From: Phallus indusiatus
Taxonomy: Eukaryota > Basidiomycota > Agaricomycetes > Phallales > Phallaceae
Reading direction: 5' to 3'
Assembly (NCBI GenBank): GCA_027605045.1
Contig: JAQFWX010000166.1
Span: 1-64,000 of the forward strand
DNA length: 64,000 nucleotides
A model generated the notes under the pieces. It saw only the letters and a program-made list of their open reading frames with translations, had not been told where the DNA came from and made no database searches. Below are positions 1 to 11,684 of this stretch, one piece after another. The stretch's first letter is position 1, and every line of letters starts with the position of its first letter. Position numbers and translations under genes: made by a program.

Positions 1-1384
1 TCATTGCTTAAAATTGCTGTGAAATCAAAGACATCGTCACGTAAAAGATCAAGGTCGTCATTCGTCAAATCCTTCATTCTACCCAATCGTTGCTGATCGG
101 TTTCTTTCCCAATGAGCTCATAGTCACTATCGGGGTCTTCTTCGTCATCTGATGTTCCCGCTTTGGATGAGGATGCTGTAATAAGTTAACCTTAATCCAA
201 TGCCAATAACGAAAAAGTACCTTTCAACGTCTTCGTCCTTTTTTCGGCAGCAGCAGCCCTCTCCTCTCTAGCTCTTTGGCTGGTCACGGAAATGAGTGCA
301 CGAGTCTAAACCCTCAAGGAACATGACAGCCCACCTGGCAGCTCGTTTACCAAATCCACTTCCAGCAGCGCCTTTCTGGATAGTGGGATCCAGAACATTC
401 CCATCGCCTGCGAAAGCAGATTTGGAAGTAACTCGAGAGCCTGCTTTTCGACGTTTAGTAGAAGTTTGTGCTCCTGTAGTCAGTGAAGGGCGGCCGTGCG
501 CCTCTGACGCTTCCGAGAAGGCAGCGCGGATCGACGAGACTGGCTATAGGCTCCACCACACTAAAATAGTGATTTGCGCGACAAACGAATGGATGTCTTA
601 TTCGTCACGTACTGTGTAGGCAGGAAGTTCTTGCGCCGTCGTAATGTTAGTGGTTACTCTACGAGAATCCGCTAGTCGAAGTCCGGCAGACCAGTAACCT
701 TATCGCGCATGGCTTTAATCGTTGTCGTCGTGCTTAATATGTAAGCAAACGTTCGTACCATCACCGAAATATCCCTGACGTTGTAGTGCAAAAACCTCTG
801 TCATAAGTTTACGCCTTAAATCATGAAAAGCGGCGGAATGGTTCATGTGCTATAAACTGCTTAAACCGCCTGAAAGCAGACCGTGAACATAATGATGCCA
901 TTACTTTGATATGAGCAAGCTAGTGAACGATCAATTATTGATGATTATAGTGAAGGGTGAAAGCGTGTTTTCCTTACCTCGTGGCAGAACACGCTTAAAA
1001 GTTGAGATGTGGGGTAGAATTGCCCCGACGCGTCTTTGAGAACAAGCTCTGCAAGTGGTGAACCCATTTGAATCTTTGACGGGGCACATTGTAAAAACTA
1101 ACCAATCGTTTCGCCATTGTTCCAATTGCGCCCAAGAAAAACGCGATTAGATTCATACTGTAGAACTGAGAGGTTATGATAATGAATAAGATAAAACAAC
1201 ACATGGTACTCGCTTCTTCCAAGCTGTTAACCGTAAAGCCGTGATTCTTCATAATTGGTTTGACCTGCGCGGCCAGAGCACGAAGTAAATCAATCGCATT
1301 TTGGTCACTTTGCTCTAAAGACGAAATGAAGTTGATGAATTGGTTCGGATTCGATACGCGTTCATTGATTCGCGTATGAACCAT
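1..1384 (-). CDS. Wss1-like WLM-domain metalloprotease (3' end cut off)
   Basis: The family is the Wss1/SPRTN-type zinc proteases that digest DNA-protein crosslinks in the nucleus. Ten exons can be joined in frame: 1384-1210, 1165-1103, 1048-978, 919-905, 849-759, 698-613, 560-536, 473-335, 279-221 and 175 to beyond position 1. The protein starts MVHTRINERV. It then carries the WLM signature LGRNWNNGETIELVL and the zinc site HELAHIKHMNH, assembled from three exons. After that come GYFGDGYWSAGLRLADS and LPAYTCGGA, which are typical of fungal WLM proteins. The tail is basic and Ser/Asp/Glu-rich (TSDDEEDPDSDYELIG), where family members often carry SUMO- or Cdc48-binding motifs; none is complete here. 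The zinc ligands and catalytic Glu are intact. The exon 7 donor is uncertain (two choices in the same frame). The stop codon lies outside the window. Confidence 0.88.
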
Positions 1385-1623
1385 AATGCATAATGAAACC
1401 AAGCAAGCGTCCAGACTTCTCAGAGCCCACAATTCGCGTGACGGTACACGCTGCGGAGTTTCAATACATTGAGCGCGACTTCAACAGCTGCCAAATGAAT
1501 TTCTTTCACAATAAACAGTTTATTCTTGCCTATAAGGAGACGAAGATATGTAAAAAGAAACTTCTTATTACATTACTGGTATGTCTTTTTTCACTTCAGT
1601 TCAAACCTTTTCCGCAGCATTGA

Positions 1624-2323
1624 AATATCGTAGTTGGACTTGAGCTGGAAGCTGGACCTTGGCACATCAATGCATCAAATTTCAGAAATAATCGTTTATC
1701 GATACTCAAGGTCCAAGGGCTTAGTAAACTGATCATCTCAAGAACAACCAATTCGGGTGCAGAAATAAAAAATGATAGTGAGAATTTGATGGGCATCAGA
1801 CCCAATGCAGAAGAATCTTTGCGGAGAACTTCGCTTTATTTGGCAAGCTTTCAATATCTAGTCAGAGTCAGATCTGATCCCCGCAGGTTGTAAAAAGTCT
1901 TCATCTAAGCACAGAATACGGTTTAAAAGCATGCTTACAGTCCCTTTACGTGATGGGAACTAAGCCATTCCCGTAGGTATTGCGAAGACGAAAAAAATAC
2001 AGGTAAGACACGGAAGGACACATGTTTTTTTCTGATTTGATCAATTTATTCCCTTCAGGTTCTCGTAAATCTCCAAGCGATCCGATTCGAAAGTGAAGGG
2101 TCGACGTGAACGATCTCCTGAAGTTTCTGCCACGGAATTATTGCTTGATTGGTTCGAGAATCATACGGAAGACAGGGTTGAACCCCATGACCTCACCGTG
2201 TACTCCACGGGCCCCGAATGTCGATTCACATTTTTACACAATGCGTGGGGAATGTTTCCATTCCAACATAAGCAGCTGATAATGACTTTGAGGAGGGAAA
2301 TTATACATATACGCACTTCTTGA
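1624..2323 (+). other. Unrecognised coding-looking blocks between divergent genes
   Basis: I do not recognise this. A frame open from about 1624 to 1892 reads with protein-like composition (for example LSKLIISRTTNSGAEIKN and RPNAEESLRRTSLYLASFQ) but has no early ATG. A second block at about 2078-2323 contains SATELLLDWFENHTEDRVE. GT...AG intron candidates surround them: about 1580-1634 (gtatgt...cgtag), about 1885-1940 (gttgta...ttacag) and about 2010-2058 (gtaaga...ttcag). I could not join the blocks into one model with an ATG and a consistent frame. This may be a short multi-exon gene, a relic, or chance open frames. It ends 36 bp before the esterase start. Confidence 0.3.
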
Positions 2324-2359
2324 AACCAGACATTCCTCTACTCTGAGTCCATTGATCCC

Positions 2360-4849
2360 ATGCTAGCGTTTCTACAATTCTGCTTGCTTTTGCCAATACT
2401 AACCGGCGCGCGACCGAGTTCTGGTACGGCAGGACCGTCTATCGCTTTAAGCTATGGTACCTTCGTCGGGCTTTCTGAAGGAGGTCTCGACAAATTTTTG
2501 GGGGTACCATTTGCTCAGGCTGGGTGTGTAACATTTTGCACTTTTGCAACCGAAGTCTCATTTTATATTGGCGTTACAGTCGGTTCGAATTACCGAAGAC
2601 GCCTTCGGTTTTCTCCCAGCCTCAGAAAGCTACCACTTTTGGTCCCGCTTGTCCCCAACAGAGCTTCCCTACGATCTCTCTTCCAGGTTTCTCTGGGCCT
2701 GTTATACAACCAAACACTCTCATTACATCAGAGGACTGTCTCTTTATCAATGTTATTAAACCGTCGAATCTTTCTTCAGATACATCATTGCCGGTTCTAT
2801 TTGTATGGATCAGACTTTACTTGTGAAACTAATAAATAATGAGCCTGTGTTCTGACGCTTCACTAATAGTGGATTTTCGGTGGCGGATTTGAGGATGGTG
2901 ACACGTCGGCTAACGACGGTTCAGCTATCGTAGCTCGCTCCATTGCACTTGGAGAACCAATCATCTATGTATCTGCCAATTATCGACTCAACGGTGAGCG
3001 ACGCGTTTCTGGGACGTTCTCATCTTCTTATTTCCCATTAGCATTTGGTTTTGCAGCTTCGCAAGAAATCAAAGCAGCTGGTATCGGGAATCTTGGTCTG
3101 AGGGATCGTAAGACTTGGGTCGAGTATTCCTGACGATTGACACTAATTTCGTCTCAACCAACAGAGCGGTTTGCTTTACAGTGGGTGCAAAACAATATTC
3201 ATATTTTTGGTGGGGACAAAACCAAAGTGACCATGTAAACCGTGCATATTCTTTTCACTTCTTACATCCTAATCGCACATGCTTGCACTAGATGGGGAGA
3301 ATCAGCTGGTGCGATCAGTGTCGCTTTGCACATGGTCATCAACGGCGGTAACCAAGAGGGCTTGTTCCGTGGTGGTTTTATGGTAATATGTTCTCATTGC
3401 TTGATATACCCCAACTCGTTGGATCATTATGTAGGAATCTGGTTCTCCAATTCCATTAGGCGATATCTCCTTTGGTCAACCTTTCTACGATCAGCTCGTC
3501 GTCAATACTGGGTGTTCAGACTCGGCTGATTCTTTGGCATGTCTTAAAACTGTTCCGTTTGAGACTTTTCAAAACGCGGTCAACGAGAGTCCGAACCTGT
3601 TCAGTTTTATGAGTTTAAGGGTGAGGTGACATGCAGGATACTAATATCCGTTTACTCAAATGTTTGAACTATGAAGGAAGCATGGGGGCCTCGAATTGAT
3701 GGTGATTTGATTACCGAAAATCCTCAAGACTCGTTGGTTAAGGGTGCATTCTCCAATGTGAGGCTTGTCAACATGTCAAAGGACCTCTAGGCTGATGGTT
3801 CTTTAGATTCCTCTAGCTAATGGGGATTGCGACGATGAAGGAACGTGAGTAGTTTAGGTTCATCACCAAATGCTCTTATTTGATATATTTATTCCTACAG
3901 ACTATTTACGTTGATACAGTCTAACATAACGTACGCACTATATATTAGCTCCGGGTTTTATCTGTCATTGAGTTGTTTTAGGACTCCTGAAGAGGGTACA
4001 AATTACCTTCACGTAAATAACACTGCAATAATTTTACCTATTGGATAACGCCAATTCACAAACATCATTTTGTAGAGCAACTATTTCCCCAGCGCGAGCG
4101 ACAGCCAGTTCGAACCCGTCTCACTTCTTTATCCTAGCGACCCAGTAGTTGTAAGCTTGTATTCATTTATCAAAGGTATGGACTTTTACTTACTATACAT
4201 ATACGTAGGGAAGTCCGTTTGGAACAGGTTTAGAAAACCAATTGACGTGAGTTATAATACCTTTGAGTCTTTTCACGCCGCTAAACTTGTCATTGTAAGA
4301 CCCCAATTTAAACGACTTGCTTCGTTTCAGGGTGATTTTGTTTTCCAAGCTCCTAGGCAGGTGATATATATTGCTAGGTTCGAATGAAACACTCACTATT
4401 ACAAAGGCGTTTCTTTTTGCAAATTGCCTCCAAAAGACAAAATGTCTGGTCCTTCCGTAAGTGGCCTTTGCCTTCTGAGGCACGTTGAATATGTATGTGT
4501 GTCGAATTAACAAAACGGCTTTATAGTATTCAAACGAGGAAAGACAACGCAGTTTCTCGGCTCTTTTCATGGAAGTGATCTTGCCGAATTCTATGCGAGC
4601 TCAACAATCCCAGATTTCCAAGGAACCGATGCATTGGTTAACTTTGTAAACACCGGGAATCCTAATCTTGGAGCGAAAACAAGCATTTCATCATTAATCT
4701 TCTGGCCAATGTATAGCACTAATGTGGAGGAGCCACCTTTGTTGACGTTTTCGGATCCCGATGTTCTAAACATTACCAGCGATATCTTCCGAACTGAGGC
4801 GATGAATGCGGTGATCGAACTTACGAGACAATTTCCTTTTGCAATTTGA
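2360..4849 (+). CDS. Secreted type-B carboxylesterase/lipase
   Basis: An alpha/beta-hydrolase of the cholinesterase/lipase (type-B carboxylesterase) family, which hydrolyses esters and in fungi is usually extracellular. It starts with a hydrophobic signal peptide (MLAFLQFCLLLPILTG) followed by the family start SYGTFVG and FLGVPFAQ. About twelve short introns splice into a protein of roughly 600 residues. Visible motifs are SEDCLFINV, the oxyanion loop WIFGGGFEDGD, the nucleophile elbow GESAG, the acid region GDCDDEGT and the histidine region GSFHGSDL. One junction is faulty. The exon from 4407 only keeps family similarity and joins the next exon if one T is removed from the T5 run at 4414-4418; as written it shifts frame. 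That could be an assembly error, a real indel, or a mis-chosen acceptor, so the gene may be inactive. The C-terminal exon (to QFPFAI) looks intact. Confidence 0.85.
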
Positions 4850-5865
4850 ATTTTAGTGTCAACTCACCCCCTTGTCATTGATACAACAAATTCTATGACA
4901 ATATCAGACATCTTGGAATTACTTTTGCCTGCCTTCTACTCTGACTTAGACTCCGATTATCGAGATCCTGGGACTACGTCAGGAGTATGAAAGTCATATG
5001 AAAGGTCTTGAACAAACGAAGCACATTTCTGTCGAACTTGAAGTTGTATACTCAGCCCTAAATCTAATTGTTTAAAAAAAACGCGGAAACATAAAACATC
5101 AAACCTTTACTCAACTAGTGCCCCAATCGGCCATACTACCACAAACTGCATCGTCCTAGCTGCTGCGACACCTAAACCCCCGTATATGCGTCATATAGCT
5201 TTTTCTCTTCACACTAAGTGATAACTAAATGAGTCCTTAAGCTCACTTCTATGTGGCAACCCAGTCGTTGTACGTTCGGCTGCATTTCTCGACGCTACTT
5301 CATATATGCAGGGGAGGGCATTCGAAAATAGTACTTAAACTTAAATGGCCTGAGAATATCTCTTCATATTTCTGCCTTCATCATATATACGTCTTCAAGT
5401 TTGAAAGTTGAAGGCGCGGATTCAAACGAATTGTTGCACATGCAGTGAGGGTATGACCTTCCGAGCTCGGAGCTCCTAGGTAAGTGATAGTTTAGTTCCG
5501 CATATCGCTTTTCAATTTGGGTAATTTATTGTATTAAACGAGAACGAATCTCTCATGAATATTTAATACTCACCTTTGCTAACAATTTCACAACAATTCC
5601 AGGTTCTGAGTTTCTTGGGTAAAGTTACTATCAGCATCGGAGGCAATAATACTATTAGGATCGAGTTTTCATCTTTCAAGCAGCATGTAATGTCACTCTT
5701 CTTTGAAACTTAGGACTTACTGCTTTATCCAATATCAGGCTGCCGTTGTCCGATCGAAGTTCAACCGCGTAGTATGTCGCCAGGGGGTCTGTTTGTTATT
5801 GTGGGCGCTCGGGTGGATTCAGTCGCGGAACGACAACCTTTGCAACTCAAATGCTAACCAATACC
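4850..5865. other. Intergenic region, no gene recognised
   Basis: About 1 kb between the esterase stop and the HMG-box gene. Only short open frames occur, without family resemblance or convincing intron borders. It presumably holds the esterase 3' end and the promoter and 5' leader of the HMG-box gene. Confidence 0.5.
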
Positions 5866-6927
5866 ATGTTCCTCTGGACGCGTCTTTTGGCGTCCCAGCT
5901 TGCATTCACTGCGTCTAGGACAACGACAAGATATGCTCATCTTCATCGATATGCTCCATTGGCTCTATCTTTCAGAGCATTCTCCACCGGAAACCCGACT
6001 ATCTTAGCCGCGGCTGCTACCGCGAGAAGGAAGCCTGCGAAAAGCAGCAGTACTACCAAAAAGCCCACAAAGAAAGTGACAAAGAAAGTGACAAAGAAAG
6101 TGACAAAGAAAGCGACCAGAAACGCAAAACCAGCTTCCAAAAAGATATCTAAAGGTCGCGTGAAAGCGAAGGCAAAGACCAAGAAAGCGGCCGCACCAAA
6201 GAAAGCACCTTCCACTCGTGAGTTGCTTTATTTTGTTTGACTAGCTGATCAAACCACTCTCTCAACACTCAACTCGAAGGTGTTCCTCTTAAGGATCGTC
6301 CACCCACAAAACCCCCGACTGCCTACTTCCTGTATCTGCGTCAGGTCTATGATCCAAAAGGCAAGCCCTTGAGCGAGGCCCAACAGGCTACCAAAGATGC
6401 GGGGGCTACCTGGCGTAGTATGCATCAAGCTGAGAAGCAGGCGAGTATCTTTACCTTGTTCAACGCGTCTGATTTGACAGGTTTATCTAGCCCTATATCG
6501 ACGAGTATAGAAAATTAATGGATGATTATCTCGTTCGACGCGATAAGTGGTATAATGATCCGAGTAACGTCGCTGTCTTGAGAAGGTTGAATAAAGATCG
6601 CAAGAAACGTGGAAAGAATCGCATCCACACCCCGTCTAGTGTTGCTTCAAGCAGAAAGAAACCGCTCACACCTTTCTTCAGGTCAGTGTATAATTTCATT
6701 CGCCTCAATTTGTCGGTTTGATTCTCTTGTCTGATTTCAATTGTAGATACCTCCAAGACCTTCGCAACTCAGACGAATTCTCCAAAGAGAATTCCCCTCC
6801 CAGCACTTCTTGGGTCACATGGTGTGCTCGCGAGGGGGGTGCGAGATGGAAAGCTCTCTCGGACGCTGAAAAAGAAAAATATACCAAATCCTATCAAGAC
6901 GAACTCGATAAATCCAAGTCTACTTGA
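5866..6927 (+). CDS. Mitochondrial HMG-box DNA-packaging protein (Abf2/TFAM-like)
   Basis: Two HMG boxes behind an N-terminal mitochondrial-type presequence indicate a protein that bends and compacts mitochondrial DNA. The start chosen is the ATG opening MFLWTRLLASQLAF, because the Arg/Ser/hydrophobic segment up to FRAFSTGNP fits an import signal; an in-frame ATG at 5851 adds five residues. A Lys-rich linker with (KKVT) repeats follows. Box 1 runs from PPTAYFLYLRQVYD to WYNDPSN. Box 2 starts at KKPLTPFFRYLQDLRNS and includes SWVTWCAREGGARWKALSD. There are three introns. The second (6441-6490) begins GC rather than GT (gcgagt...tctag), and no GT donor keeps the frame. The length is about 290 residues. 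The family call is firm; localisation is inferred from the presequence. Confidence 0.88.
6067..6114 (+). repeat. Four-copy 12-bp tandem repeat in coding sequence
   Basis: The unit acaaagaaagtg occurs three times in a row and a fourth time with one change (t to c in the last codon). It encodes the (KKVT)n linker of the HMG-box protein, so repeat-number changes would lengthen or shorten the linker without shifting frame. Confidence 0.95.
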
Positions 6928-7290
6928 AGTTGATTATTTCAACATGATAACTTACAATGCTTCCTTTTCTTTTTATTACCCTTCTGGCGACCTGTTACCA
7001 TTCCCTGAAACCTTGTTTCAATTTCTATCTTTTATAAACTTCTGAATTCCATTCCACTACTTCCAATCACCTTTACCTATCCTACAAGCATGTATTTCGA
7101 GGGACGAATCGCTTACATCTCTCGACTTTAGTGCGTGTGTCAGTACCCAACGTGGATAACCACATTTATAATTGTATAATATGAGACTATCAAAACTCAA
7201 GTGTTGTTATATTCCATTAGCATAAAGAGTATATAATTAAGGAGATAAATCATGAGATGAAGATTAAATGATTTGAATACAGCCAGAAAA

Positions 7291-7315
7291 CACGTGGTTT
7301 AAATTCGGTCACGTG
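7291..7315. promoter_or_regulatory. Two CACGTG E-boxes upstream of FYV10
   Basis: Two perfect CACGTG palindromes at 7291-7296 and 7310-7315 lie about 75-100 bp upstream of the FYV10 start codon. CACGTG is the core recognised by bHLH factors such as Cbf1-type proteins in fungi. The close pairing suggests a functional site, but no direct evidence is available from sequence alone. Confidence 0.4.
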
Positions 7316-7389
7316 CTCCTATTTTGGCTTCTATTATTGGTGACTAGGACTTGCCGCTCAACGGGACAGCCTACTCATTACCTGCCTGC

Positions 7390-9069
7390 ATGTCGTCCAA
7401 CAAGCCCAACATTGAAGGTATCTTACTCCTTGAACAACCATTCATTAAGGTATGGAGAAACATGGCTCATGTCCAATAACATGCTAAATCAAAGTCAGGT
7501 ACCCTATGAGAATCTCCGGAAGACCTTTCGCACATCCCAAAGACACATAGAACGGGAATTCACCACTCTCCAAAACAATTCTCAGGATATTGTTAAGAAA
7601 GCTTTAAGAAGTGATTATGGCACTGATGAAGCCGTCGCTGCATTAGATGCTATGATTAACCGCGTTGAAGGACTGAAACGGAAGGTAAGCGATCGCCACT
7701 TTGTACAATTACTACCAAAATACGGTATTAACCTATGCCATAGCTTTCAGAGCTTAGCATAAACTCCACTATTCCTATACATTCAGTCTTGCGCAAGCGA
7801 TTGCAGTCTCTGGACTTCTTAGAAGATATGACGAGTGTTGATAGTCCTGAGTTTGATCGTTGGGCAGATGTCAGGTTGGATAGGTGGCTTGTGGACTGGG
7901 CTTTGAGAACAGGGAACTATAGAACGGCACGGAAGATAGCTGAAACTAAGGGGATAGAAGTGAGTGCCGTTTTTGCGCGTCCGGGAAAAACAACCTGCTA
8001 AAATGATATGTTACAAGCCCTTTGTGGACGTTGAATTATTTTCCGAAATTCATCGTATAGAAGAGGCGTTACTGGCTCACAGTTGTTCAGAAGCGTTGTC
8101 GTGGTGCAGTGAGAATAAAACCGTTTTAAGAAAGATGAAGGCACGTTGCCAGTCTCCCGTACCTTAGACTCATTGTCTGACCACTACCATTTGTGTAGAG
8201 CACCCTTGAGTTTGACCTCCGACTTCAAGAATATATCGAGCTCGCGCGGGCCCAGAAGGATGAAGAAGCTATTTCGTATTCTAAAAAATACCTGGTTCCT
8301 TGGTACGATACCCATGGTACGCAAATACGTCAAGCTAGTGCTTTACTGGCCTACCGACCCACCACAACGGTTGGGACGTACAAAGTAATTGATCCATGTG
8401 TATCATTGATTAAGCCATACTAAATCTCCGTTGACGCTTCTTTAGCGTCTCTATGATCTCGGAAGGTGGGGAGTTTTGAGCCGTACCTTCCGCTTAGCAG
8501 CGTATGAGATATCCATGCTCCCTACGGAACCTCTTCTGCATCTCGCGCTCTATGGCGGTCTTTCAGCATTGAGACTACCCGCATGTAATCTTCCTTCGTC
8601 AAAACCGTCGTCCCTCAGCCACAATACCTCCCCGATACCGTCTATTACTTCTGGACCCTTTTATCCTTTCAACTCTCTCTCAGCTCAAGTAGAGAATTCT
8701 TCAGCCGTCGCTCCTGAGATCGTTTCACAAACCTCGACCAAGCAGACACGAAACGTTGACTGCCCCACATGCGACCACGAATGTCTCGGACAACTGTCCA
8801 GCGAAGTCCCTTGCAGTCATCACGTCAATTCTACTATAGTGTGTCGTATCAGTGGAAAGATAATAGATCAAGATAATATGCCTATGGCGCTTCCCAACGG
8901 CCAGGTTTACTCTCATGAAGTATGTTGCATTATTCATATCAGCAGCTTGAATATTGATTATTTTTAGGCTCTCCTGGAGATGGCTGCCAAGAATAATGGG
9001 AAAATTATTTGTCCCCAAACAGGGGAGACATACACGTTGTCTTCTTTAAAGAAAGTTTATATCTCATGA
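7390..9069 (+). CDS. FYV10: GID/CTLH E3 ubiquitin ligase subunit Fyv10 (MAEA)
   Basis: Catalytic-side RING-like subunit of the GID (CTLH) ubiquitin ligase, which in yeast degrades gluconeogenic enzymes when glucose returns. The start is MSSNKPNIEGILLLEQPF. The N-terminal helical region (PYENLRKTFRTSQRHIEREF) leads into a LisH/CTLH/CRA block: FDRWADVRLDRWLVDWAL, RIEEALLAHSCSEALSWCSE and TLEFDLRLQEYIELARA. The C-terminus has a degenerate RING: CPTCDHEC, then PCSHHVNSTIVCRISGK, and ICPQTGETY. There are six introns. The fourth (8141-8198) begins gcacgt, a GC-AG intron forced by frame and by the conserved KMKSTLEFDL junction. About 440 residues, the normal length. The downstream neighbour is convergent, 160 bp away. 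Confidence 0.95.
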
Positions 9070-9229
9070 TGATAGGGATTGGCCTATGTGTATCCATTCT
9101 CATGTTCAATTTGTATTTTTCGGATCATGACCAGTTCATGCTTGTGCACATTACATTTGTTTGTCATTTGTTTAGTTCAACTACCATACCATATACACAA
9201 AGGAATTTTTTCAAAAAGCCGCACTGGAC

Positions 9230-11206
9230 TCAATTTTGCTGAGATTTAGCTTTATCTAGAGCGATTCGGAACCACTCTAGCAGAGTGTAAGTGTCCTCAA
9301 GGCCAACACTAACTCTAACAAGCCCTTCCTCCACTCCATATTGTGCCGCCCAATGCAACTCAAGAAAGTGAGCCAGGATGGTATACGGGCAAGCAAGAGT
9401 GAAATTGGTCCCCAGACTAGGACCTTTAGCGCACGGCAAAGCATCGAAAAAGTCTTCCGCGATCTTATTAGACACAAAAGTGACCGAAAATAGACCACCA
9501 AAGTTGCCTTCGTTTTCCACACGAGGAGGTAACCGGCATAAGTCATAGTTTTCTCGTGTCTCCCATTTAGGATAATATACTCGTTTGACTATCGAATTTT
9601 CCGTTGCTATTTGCGAATGCAAGAAATCGCATACAGCTTCCGCGTTTCTGTTGATTTGCAGAATCCTTTTGATAAAGTCTCTTGAGTTCCGTTCTAGATA
9701 TATTGCGTCTTCGTCCCAGTAACTGTCTTCATAAGTCTTGTCGATTTTTGCTTTCAGTGCACCATAATGACGACCTGATGGATTCAAAACCAAGCTGAGG
9801 TTGTGTCAGATTGTAACCTCATCAAGATAAATTACTTGTTTCACCTTCCACCCATAACATTGCAGTCACCACTGAATATCTTGGAAAGAGAGCTGACCAC
9901 GATATCCGCAAAAGGTAAAATCTGAACGTCGACAAAGTTTCCTATGGTTTCGTCCACAACAATAACGAACCCATGTTCATCTGCCAACTTTTTCATTTTC
10001 TTCAGGTTCGGAGAACGAAGTAAAGGGTTCGATGGAAATTCGCAAAATAACGCCATAACCCGTGGATTTGGATTGGAGTTTAATACTTTTTCAAGTTCAT
10101 CCAGATCTGCATCTGTCCCGTTACCGTAAAAATAGCAACCGGGACCCCATTTCTCCAGAATTTTCAAGGTGTCGGTGTAAGGGAATCTATGAAAAAGTCG
10201 TTTCAATTATGATATAAGGAGTTATAGTAGCTGACATACCCGAAACAAACGCTTTTATCAGGTGCAAGGGCTGCTAGACATAATTGATGAGCAGCCCAAA
10301 TTGCGGACATGCCAGTGGGAAACAAATATACATCATGTTCTGTGACATTTTCGCCTCGAAGACTTGGGTGAAGGACTTGGTTTGCAGGAGATGATGATAC
10401 ACCGTCTTCTTGAGCGAGAACACCAGCTATTCGTCGCCTCAATGTTCGCTTTGCGTCGACAGCGCCAGAAATCGGCATATTGCGCCCATATCTTTCTTCT
10501 AGATATGTTAAATGATCTCCTGAGTCCTCTTCAAGGGAATTATTTTTGTTGCGAGACGACCGATCCGTAGAATATCGACTATTGCGAGGTGAAAACGAAA
10601 TAGGCTGAGGTTTCGAGGAACCGGTATTATTTTGAGACTCCAATAATGTTAAGCAATGATCCGCCATTCGACTGGATATTCCCAGACCTGTATGCTGCCA
10701 AAACAGTTTGGCTAAGGAAAACAGATCCGAAGGAAACAGTGCAATGTAGAGAATGATCTCTTTCCCTTTCGACGATGATGACGGAGCATTTTCGGCATTC
10801 AATAATAAACGAACGATTCGAGCATTGGGTTGCTCATGGTCTTTTGGACAGTGTTTAATCAAGAAATCCCTAAAAGCATTGGCGATGTATTCCTTTGGAA
10901 AAAGAAGACATTTCTCATTGGGTGAACCGAATCTAGCTTCACAAATGCTCGCCAGCTGTCAAACTGATCATCAGTCCACTGGTAATGGTAGCCTTGTGGA
11001 GATTAAAATCTTACATGCTGTATATTTTTTTGGATAAAGAATCGTGGGTATCCGGTTTTCATGGCGTTGATCACTCTTTCTTCACCCTCCTCATACCCGA
11101 CCGAGTCCCTCCACGTTGGTAAAGATACGGATATTGCGTGCGGAAGAGCAGATGGTATAGAGTCACCAAGAGGCGGACAGACAATCGAGGACGACATGGC
11201 CGACAT
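9230..11206 (-). CDS. STR2: Cystathionine gamma-synthase (Str2/met-7 type)
   Basis: PLP enzyme that joins an O-acylated homoserine with cysteine to give cystathionine, a step of transsulfuration and methionine synthesis in the cytosol. The long fungal Str2 form is recognised by its N-terminal extension: [19 protein letters not shown] and [17 protein letters not shown], then [17 protein letters not shown]. The PLP domain follows: [36 protein letters not shown], and the Schiff-base lysine in [16 protein letters not shown]. It ends [16 protein letters not shown], typical of Cys/Met-metabolism PLP enzymes. Three short introns give about 600 residues. The start could be the ATG at 11206 or the one nine bases downstream (11197). 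Confidence 0.93.
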
Positions 11207-11684
11207 TTGGTACACGCTGATGATAAGAACCTTTTGAAATAAAGCAGACGAAGATAAAAATGGGCCTGCTGTCCGTTACGGGGTTGCCGTCACAGAAGAC
11301 AAAAAAGAACCAGCATAACATTCTTCCAGTGGCTTTATATTGTTGGCACGCAACTCTTTGCAATTTTTCATCGATGACTCGAATAATGTATATCGCTTGG
11401 CTTCAATGTCGTGATTCGCAGCTGGGATAACAAGGACGCACATGTAATCAGAAGCGAACGCTTGTTAGTCTGAGTCAGGCTTTCAGGCACAAGTTGCGGA
11501 GACAAAGTCGACATATGGCGTATCACTAGTATGTAGTCTACTGTATGTAAACGGTAAACATACATGGAATACGTACGACACCTGAAATTGTTGTTGCAGG
11601 GAGATCTGGCTATGCAAGTATGTAACACTTGAAGAAATATAATGAGGTTGCGATATCACTCGAACTTTTTCCTCTGTTTCTTAT

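Noticed and set aside
1393..1623. 76-codon plus-strand ORF starting nine bases from the Wss1-like start
   Set aside because: It would overlap the promoter of the divergent gene, has no recognisable family and ends in low-complexity hydrophobic sequence.
4110..4122. gttcgaacccg, resembling a tRNA T-loop
   Set aside because: It lies inside an esterase exon and no acceptor stem or D-loop can be folded around it. Other GTTCGAA-type hits (2582, 18177) are also in exons.
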